Origin: Candidatus Thalassarchaeum betae
GTDB taxonomy: Archaea > Thermoplasmatota > Poseidoniia > Poseidoniales > Thalassarchaeaceae
Assembly: GCA_022447095.1 (NCBI GenBank)
Contig: JAKUUP010000002.1
Coordinates: 20,062 to 84,061, forward strand
Length of the DNA: 64,000 nt
Direction of reading: 5' to 3'
The notes beneath the pieces were generated by a model. It saw nothing but the letters and a program-made list of their open reading frames with translations. It was not told the origin of the DNA and ran no database searches. Within the stretch, counting starts at the first letter, position 1. Every line of letters starts with the position of its first letter. A program made the translations under genes and the position numbers. This document shows positions 59,897 to 64,000 of this stretch, in pieces.

Positions 59897-59912
59897 GTCG
59901 GACTGGTCCGAC
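59897..59912. promoter_or_regulatory. Inverted repeat upstream of the giant surface-protein gene
   Basis: GTCGGACTGGTCCGAC is a perfect 7-bp inverted repeat with a 2-base spacer, 43 bases before the giant gene start. A second, looser pair (TGCCTA at 59916-59921 with TAGGCA at 59945-59950) flanks an A/T-rich segment that includes CCATAATAGG on the minus strand, a candidate TATA. Together they look like a promoter with operator, or a terminator for the upstream radical SAM gene. Confidence 0.4.
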
Positions 59913-59975
59913 AAGTGCCTATTATGGCCAAAAGCGAATCAGTAGGCATTATGACTATTCCTACGCCAAGATCGT

Positions 59976-61757
59976 TCATGCATCACAACTGAGCACCAAA
60001 CTCGCTACAGGGGGAAAATCAAGGCTGGCGGCTGCGAATGCCGATTCCACCGAGTTGAACGCCTCGCCCTTGGAAGCGGCCTTTGCACGAGCTGAGACCA
60101 TTCTCCAAGCGCCTTTGCTGCCGATTCCCGGAATGGCCTCGAACTGCTGCTGTGTGGCAGAATTGATGTCGAGCCCTACCTCAACGCCGGTGATGCTGCG
60201 CATGCCATGACCTGTCACCAGTATGTCCGAGCCGGTCTCTAGGGGAATCTTGTAGGGGACCCCGACGAGAATCGGGTATGCGCCTATCTGCCGGCCGAAG
60301 GTGATGCCGGACGCACCATAGAGTGAAGCATCTCGGTAACTCGGGTCGAGGACCTGCTCGGGTCGGCGGATCCTATCGTCGTGCGCCTCCCACCAGACCT
60401 TCCGAAGAATTGTGCCAACCGGCAGCATCTCCTCAAGCAGGGGTCGGTCGATGTTCTCGCGTACCTCGCGCTTGAACTCGCGGAAGTTCTGCTCCGGAAT
60501 TTGTTGGAAGCCCTGCCCCTCTACCTGCCGTATGTTGATTCTCCTCAGCCACAGGCCTTCGTTGCGCAGACTGTTTAGCAATTCGAGGTTCATGCGGTAG
60601 GTCCTCTCAGTCTCTCCATTCAGACCGGCGATGAAATTGAGCCCGGGCAGTAGCTTGGGCAGACCTCTCTCGCCTCGTTGCCTTCCATGCTCATTTACCA
60701 ACCGGATGGCCGTCCGCAGTTGCTCGGGATCGCAGTTCAGCCAGTTTTGCTCATGCACCTTCGGGTCGGCCGACTCGAGACCGAAAGAGAGTACTGCGCC
60801 GTCAGATAGCGTCTCGACGAGCGTCTTTGTGATCTCCGTCGAGGGCTCGATGTTCTCAGCCACAATAGAGGGATTGGCGTTGTCCACATGTAGGATTCCG
60901 AGTCGTTCGTCCTCGCGCGCGCCGCGTAGCACCCTTGCTATCGGCTCGGGGTCAGGAATAGGATACTCAAGCTCCTCGACGCCTTCGGCGCGATAGGTGT
61001 AGATGTCCGTCGCACCACCGATGCGGACATTCCTTACTCCGGAGTCCATGGCAACTGCCAGTTCGGTCAGGACATCCTCCTCGCTGCGCCACAGTGGGAG
61101 TCCTTTCTTCGGCTCGATACAGAACTTGCAGCCTCGCTTGAAGCGGACGCATCCCTGGTAGAGTTCGATTTCGTAGGCCAGTGGTCCTGATGAACCGTCA
61201 GGTGCGGTCAGGTCAGGATGCTCGGTGACCGCCTTCGAAGAGGCTCCCGCCTGCGCCCATCTGGTCCACTGCTCGGGATCTCTCTTCGCGTGACCCCATT
61301 CTCCGGTCGATAGGTAGTGATCGAGGGACGCATCGGTGTCTTGGACTGCGCAGAACATGTTTGAGCGCAGTGGCATCCAGCCGTCGTAGCGCCAATGACG
61401 AATTGCCCAGCCGCCGCACAGTACAGGTTGCCCGCTGGGGAAGATCGCCAGGAAGTCGTCCATCTCGCGCCGGCTGATGGGGGTGCCTCGGACGTACTTT
61501 CCAGGCACCACTGCTCCAGCCAGTACCACCGCACCCGCCAACTCAGACATCTCGCGCCTGAGAGCGCCCCTCTGCTCGGGCTCGGCCAAACGGGGCTTCT
61601 GGTGCATCCGCCACTCATCGATGGTCATGTAGGTGTACGGGATGCCTCGGGCCTCCAGCACGCCGCAGATGTAGCGGATGTGGAAGCCGAGGTAGTTCGG
61701 CACCCCGAAGGCAGCCGGCTCGTCTTCGTAACCATCGAGGACGAGCCATCCTTCCAT
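59976..61757 (-). CDS. COG1031-type radical SAM protein with C-terminal HhH
   Basis: 593 residues. An N-terminal B12-binding-like/Rossmann-like region is followed by a radical SAM barrel with cluster Cys in QGCVRFKRGCKFCIEPKK (spacing C-x6-C-x2-C, wider than canonical). SFGLESADP and GLNFIAGLNGET follow. The C-terminus has a helix-hairpin-helix (INSATQQQFEAIPGIGSKGAWRMVSARAKA), which matches the archaeal COG1031 family. HhH suggests nucleic-acid binding, and neighbours (Csl4-RRM, METTL5-like) are RNA-related, so RNA modification is an inference. Target unknown. Confidence 0.8.
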   Translation of the reverse strand: MEGWLVLDGYEDEPAAFGVPNYLGFHIRYICGVLEARGIPYTYMTIDEWRMHQKPRLAEPEQRGALRREMSELAGAVVLAGAVVPGKYVRGTPISRREMDDFLAIFPSGQPVLCGGWAIRHWRYDGWMPLRSNMFCAVQDTDASLDHYLSTGEWGHAKRDPEQWTRWAQAGASSKAVTEHPDLTAPDGSSGPLAYEIELYQGCVRFKRGCKFCIEPKKGLPLWRSEEDVLTELAVAMDSGVRNVRIGGATDIYTYRAEGVEELEYPIPDPEPIARVLRGAREDERLGILHVDNANPSIVAENIEPSTEITKTLVETLSDGAVLSFGLESADPKVHEQNWLNCDPEQLRTAIRLVNEHGRQRGERGLPKLLPGLNFIAGLNGETERTYRMNLELLNSLRNEGLWLRRINIRQVEGQGFQQIPEQNFREFKREVRENIDRPLLEEMLPVGTILRKVWWEAHDDRIRRPEQVLDPSYRDASLYGASGITFGRQIGAYPILVGVPYKIPLETGSDILVTGHGMRSITGVEVGLDINSATQQQFEAIPGIGSKGAWRMVSARAKAASKGEAFNSVESAFAAASLDFPPVASLVLSCDA

Positions 61758-61802
61758 CTGAGCCCCGCTCGGGGGGCCGGTTACCGGGTATTCACGGCTT
61801 CG

Positions 61803-63068
61803 CTAGTTTCGGCGCGGACGTCTCTTGCGTCCTCTGCCGCCACTGGGGTTGGATTCCTGCACAGTTATCTTGCGTCCGTGCAACTTGGTGCCGTTGAGTT
61901 CCTCGATGGCTGCGAGACCTGCCTTCTGGCTGGCGAAGGTGATGAAGGCGAAGCCTTTCGAGCGCCCGGTCTCCCTGTCGGTAGCGATGTGGACCTCCTT
62001 CAACTCGCCGTGGGCCGAGAATATCTCCCGGAGTTCGTCCTCCGTGGCATCGTAGGAAACGCCACCTACGAACAGTTTGGCGCCCATCGACTCGCCTGCT
62101 TCCGCGCGAGCAGCGTTCATCACCTCGCGCTCCTTGGAGAGTTCGTCCCTTGAGGCCTTGCCGTCCTTGACCTTGTCCATGCAGTCTCTACATCGGATAG
62201 GCTTGCCTGGAGTCGGTTTGAATGGGACTTGGGTCTTGGTTCCGCACAGAGTGCAGGTGGTCGGGTGCATCTCGCGCTGGGGCCTGCCCCCTCCGCCGCT
62301 GCCTCGCGACTGCGATGCCCGTGCACGACGGGCTGAGTCAGGCATCTCGTGGCTCATTCCTCGGCGGTGGTCGGCCACTGGGGAGAGATAGGGGCGGGCG
62401 CCGTCGTGGCCGAGCATCGATTCGGCCTCGGACGACCAGCGTGCCCCGGGACGGTTCAGCTTCTGTATGTCCTCGCCGATGAGGTGGCCGTGGCCGAAGC
62501 CGTTGGAGAGGACCCTGTAGCCGGTGTAGTCACAGCGTGGGCACTCGACGTTGAAGTCGGGAGTCTTGCTGCTGGTCTCCAGATCCTTTCCGCACTGTGG
62601 GCAGAAAGCGTAGAGGACTCCGAGTTCAGGGTCATCGCGCGTGGTTGCCTTGAGCATGGGGTCGAGTTCGACTATGCGCGCGCGTATGATGTCCCTCTTG
62701 CGCATGGCGTCGCCGGCGGAAGGGAGGAAGCGATCGACGAAGTTGGTGACGTAGATGTCTGCGAAGAGTTTCAGCGCTGGTAGATCTCTGTGTCCTCCGT
62801 CCTTGCCTTCGATGTGGAGCAGTCGGACCTCGGCTGTCTTGGGGTTGATCCGGTTGACCTCGGCGATGATTACGTCACCGATTTCTGGGGAGTTTACTGA
62901 GGGCCTACTGGGGTCGACGGAAATTGTCCCGTTGCTCTGAATCAGCGTTCCCGTGACTACTGCGACGGCGCCAGATGTGTCGTTGTGGATTCCATCTCCG
63001 GCCTCCACCCCCTCGGGAATCTCGACGGATGAGCCTGGTGTGACGAAGTCGTCTGCTGCAGCGGTCAT
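61803..63068 (-). CDS. csl4: Exosome Csl4 fused to a zinc ribbon and RRM domain
   Basis: 421 residues. Residues about 7-50 are the Csl4 N-terminal domain (VTPGSSVEIPEGVEAGDG). An S1 domain follows (EIGDVIIAEVNRINPKTAEVRLL to RDIIRARIVEL, 62-135), then the Csl4 zinc ribbon (CPQC at 156-159, CPRC at 176-179). After a Gly/Arg-rich linker is a second CxxC...CRDC zinc ribbon (272-296). The C-terminal RRM (330-407) has RNP2 KLFVGGV and RNP1 KGFAFITF, with an Arg-rich tail. Csl4 recruits RNA to the archaeal exosome; RRM domains are rare in archaea. The added modules probably widen RNA binding. Confidence 0.85.
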   Translation of the reverse strand: MTAAADDFVTPGSSVEIPEGVEAGDGIHNDTSGAVAVVTGTLIQSNGTISVDPSRPSVNSPEIGDVIIAEVNRINPKTAEVRLLHIEGKDGGHRDLPALKLFADIYVTNFVDRFLPSAGDAMRKRDIIRARIVELDPMLKATTRDDPELGVLYAFCPQCGKDLETSSKTPDFNVECPRCDYTGYRVLSNGFGHGHLIGEDIQKLNRPGARWSSEAESMLGHDGARPYLSPVADHRRGMSHEMPDSARRARASQSRGSGGGGRPQREMHPTTCTLCGTKTQVPFKPTPGKPIRCRDCMDKVKDGKASRDELSKEREVMNAARAEAGESMGAKLFVGGVSYDATEDELREIFSAHGELKEVHIATDRETGRSKGFAFITFASQKAGLAAIEELNGTKLHGRKITVQESNPSGGRGRKRRPRRN

Positions 63069-63124
63069 CGGCCCGCCGACCGGACAATCCCCTATGAACG
63101 GTCCGGCCGGATTGAGCCGTAGGC

Positions 63125-63739
63125 TCAGGGAGGGACGAGTCGCCAGAATGCTGCTCTGGTTCTTCCTCTCTGCCTACTGTGGTGCGAATACGCTGCCGGA
63201 AGCGCGAAGTCGGCCTCACCATACCTCTCGGCCGACCAACCCGCGTCCTCGAACAGAGGTTGGATGTGGGTGGCCTCAGCACTGTGTAGCAGATGGGACG
63301 GAGTCTCCGCGGCAATCATGGCCTCAAGGAAGGGGCGGTCCGCCTTGGGAGTCTGTCTGCCCCATGGCGGGTTGCTGATCACCACGTCGGCAGAGCGGAG
63401 GTCGACCTGGTCCGAGCCGAGTGTGGCCTGGATCACTTCAACCGAGTCGGCGAACCCCATAGACTCGGCGTTCGACTTCGCAACATCGCATGCCGCTTGA
63501 TCAGCCTCGACTAGTGTCGCCCGTCCAGCGCCCATCGCCAGAGCACCCAGTCCGAGGACGCCGTTGCCCGCTCCGAGGTCTGCGACCGTGCATCCCTCAG
63601 AGAGGTCACCGAATGCAGCGATATCGGCTAGCCAGCGGGCCGCTAGGTCACCGTCGGTGGTGTACTGCTCAAGCTCGACGGAGTCAATAGTGTGTGAGGC
63701 AAGTCCGGACAGTAGCATAGCGAGCCTTCGGACCCTCAT
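63125..63739 (-). CDS. METTL5-like RNA N6-adenine methyltransferase
   Basis: 204 residues, class I SAM methyltransferase: motif I VADLGAGNGVLGLGAL, acidic loop LVEADQAACDVAKSN, and the catalytic NPPW (ISNPPWGRQTPKADRPFLEAM). The order and length match archaeal METTL5-like proteins, which methylate rRNA in eukaryotes. The start MRVRRLAMLL was used. It is the upstream gene of the Csl4-RRM gene on the same strand, 56 bases away, so RNA metabolism genes may be co-transcribed. Confidence 0.85.
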   Translation of the reverse strand: MRVRRLAMLLSGLASHTIDSVELEQYTTDGDLAARWLADIAAFGDLSEGCTVADLGAGNGVLGLGALAMGAGRATLVEADQAACDVAKSNAESMGFADSVEVIQATLGSDQVDLRSADVVISNPPWGRQTPKADRPFLEAMIAAETPSHLLHSAEATHIQPLFEDAGWSAERYGEADFALPAAYSHHSRQRGRTRAAFWRLVPP

Positions 63740-63840
63740 GGCTTTGGGAGCGTGGACACCTAAGAAAATCTGTCCCAGATTTTCGAGTTTTCGGAATCCA
63801 TCGTGTAGGGTTCAAGTACTCCCGAGTCCTATGCTCGGAC

Positions 63841-64000
63841 ATGGAAGCAGTAGGGCTAGCGTATATCACACTGGGCCTGATAGTTGGTGTCGTTATCGGA
63901 TGGGGGTTAGCCACGCAGAGAATGAGCGGTGAAGTCATCCGTTCGGAGGAAAGGATTCTCGCAAAGGAGGAAGCAGCAGCAGCGAATGAGGAGAAGGTCA
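63841..64000 (+). CDS. N-terminal part of an RmuC-like protein (truncated by window edge)
   Basis: The visible 53 residues begin MEAVGLAYITLGLIVGVVIGWGLA, one membrane anchor, then a charged Glu/Lys/Ala-rich stretch (RSEERILAKEEAAAANEEKV) predicting a coiled coil. This N-terminus fits RmuC (a membrane-anchored nuclease-like protein limiting recombination), but the nuclease domain lies beyond the window, so the assignment is tentative. It is divergent from the METTL5-like gene with about 100 bases between. Confidence 0.5.
   Translation, partial: MEAVGLAYITLGLIVGVVIGWGLATQRMSGEVIRSEERILAKEEAAAANEEKV

Overview
This window is a gene-dense archaeal chromosome segment, most likely from a marine planktonic euryarchaeon of the Poseidoniales (Marine Group II) or a close relative such as Marine Group III. 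The archaeal diagnosis rests on eukaryote-like ribosomal proteins (L37e, L44e, S27e, L40e), aIF2-alpha, Nop10, a PAC2-family protein, a membrane-anchored LonB, UPF0147, a Csl4-type exosome subunit, archaeal-type TyrRS and AspRS, and a GG-ending ubiquitin-like protein. The marine Group II/III placement is inferred from the mix of these with bacterial-like catabolic genes (acyl-CoA dehydrogenases, ETF, FabH, sodium symporter plus P5C dehydrogenase) and very large modular surface proteins. No rRNA operon, IS element, integrase or CRISPR array is visible.

Layout: (1) 1-7.6 kb: a bacterial-type CCA-adding enzyme, a degenerate GcvH-like protein, an acyl-CoA dehydrogenase, a class V PLP enzyme, HMG-CoA synthase and TyrRS. 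(2) 7.7-13.4 kb: glutaryl-CoA dehydrogenase and EtfBA between two beta-propeller proteins. (3) 13.5-18.6 kb: PurF, L37e, two small membrane proteins, then the information-processing operon L44e-S27e-aIF2alpha-Nop10-PAC2. (4) 18.7-24.4 kb: a phosphodiesterase-like lipoprotein, a MoaD/SAMP-like protein, tRNA-Ser(CGA), an Fe-S PD-(D/E)XK nuclease with OB-like C-terminal domains, a radical SAM protein and PdxT. (5) 24.4-30.9 kb: SerC, DeoC, tRNA-Val(CAC), a thioredoxin-CcdA fusion, a PiT-DUF47 fusion and a PAP2 protein. (6) 30.9-37.6 kb: a probable proline uptake/oxidation pair, PurA, L40e, a LysE exporter and a class V aminotransferase. (7) 37.7-45.1 kb: UPF0147, a plant-type asparaginase, a ZIP transporter, LonB and a 1050-residue thioredoxin/CARDB surface protein. 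(8) 45.1-54.7 kb: TrmI, GtrA-like, AspRS, a tightly coupled five-gene catabolic-looking operon, FabH and a cold-shock protein. (9) 54.7-64 kb: a 1702-residue repeat protein, a COG1031 radical SAM protein, a Csl4-RRM fusion, a METTL5-like methyltransferase and the start of an RmuC-like gene.

Functionally the window fits a protein- and lipid-degrading photo- or chemo-heterotroph. Acyl-CoA and glutaryl-CoA dehydrogenases would pass electrons to ETF. Proline uptake and oxidation, two asparaginase-type enzymes and aldehyde dehydrogenases process amino acids. HMG-CoA synthase feeds the mevalonate route to archaeal lipids. The most interesting items are the packed operon at 47995-53406 (formyltransferase-like, atypical SDR, luciferase-like monooxygenase, asparaginase II-like, aminomuconate-semialdehyde-type ALDH), the Csl4-RRM fusion, the nuclease-OB fusion, a GcvH homologue without its lipoyl-lysine, an L44e that has lost most zinc-binding cysteines, and a CCA enzyme of the class normally found in bacteria and eukaryotes. 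Genes are closely packed: no gap over about 180 bases lacks a gene, many starts overlap the preceding stop (ATGA or GTGA), and some convergent genes overlap by a few bases.
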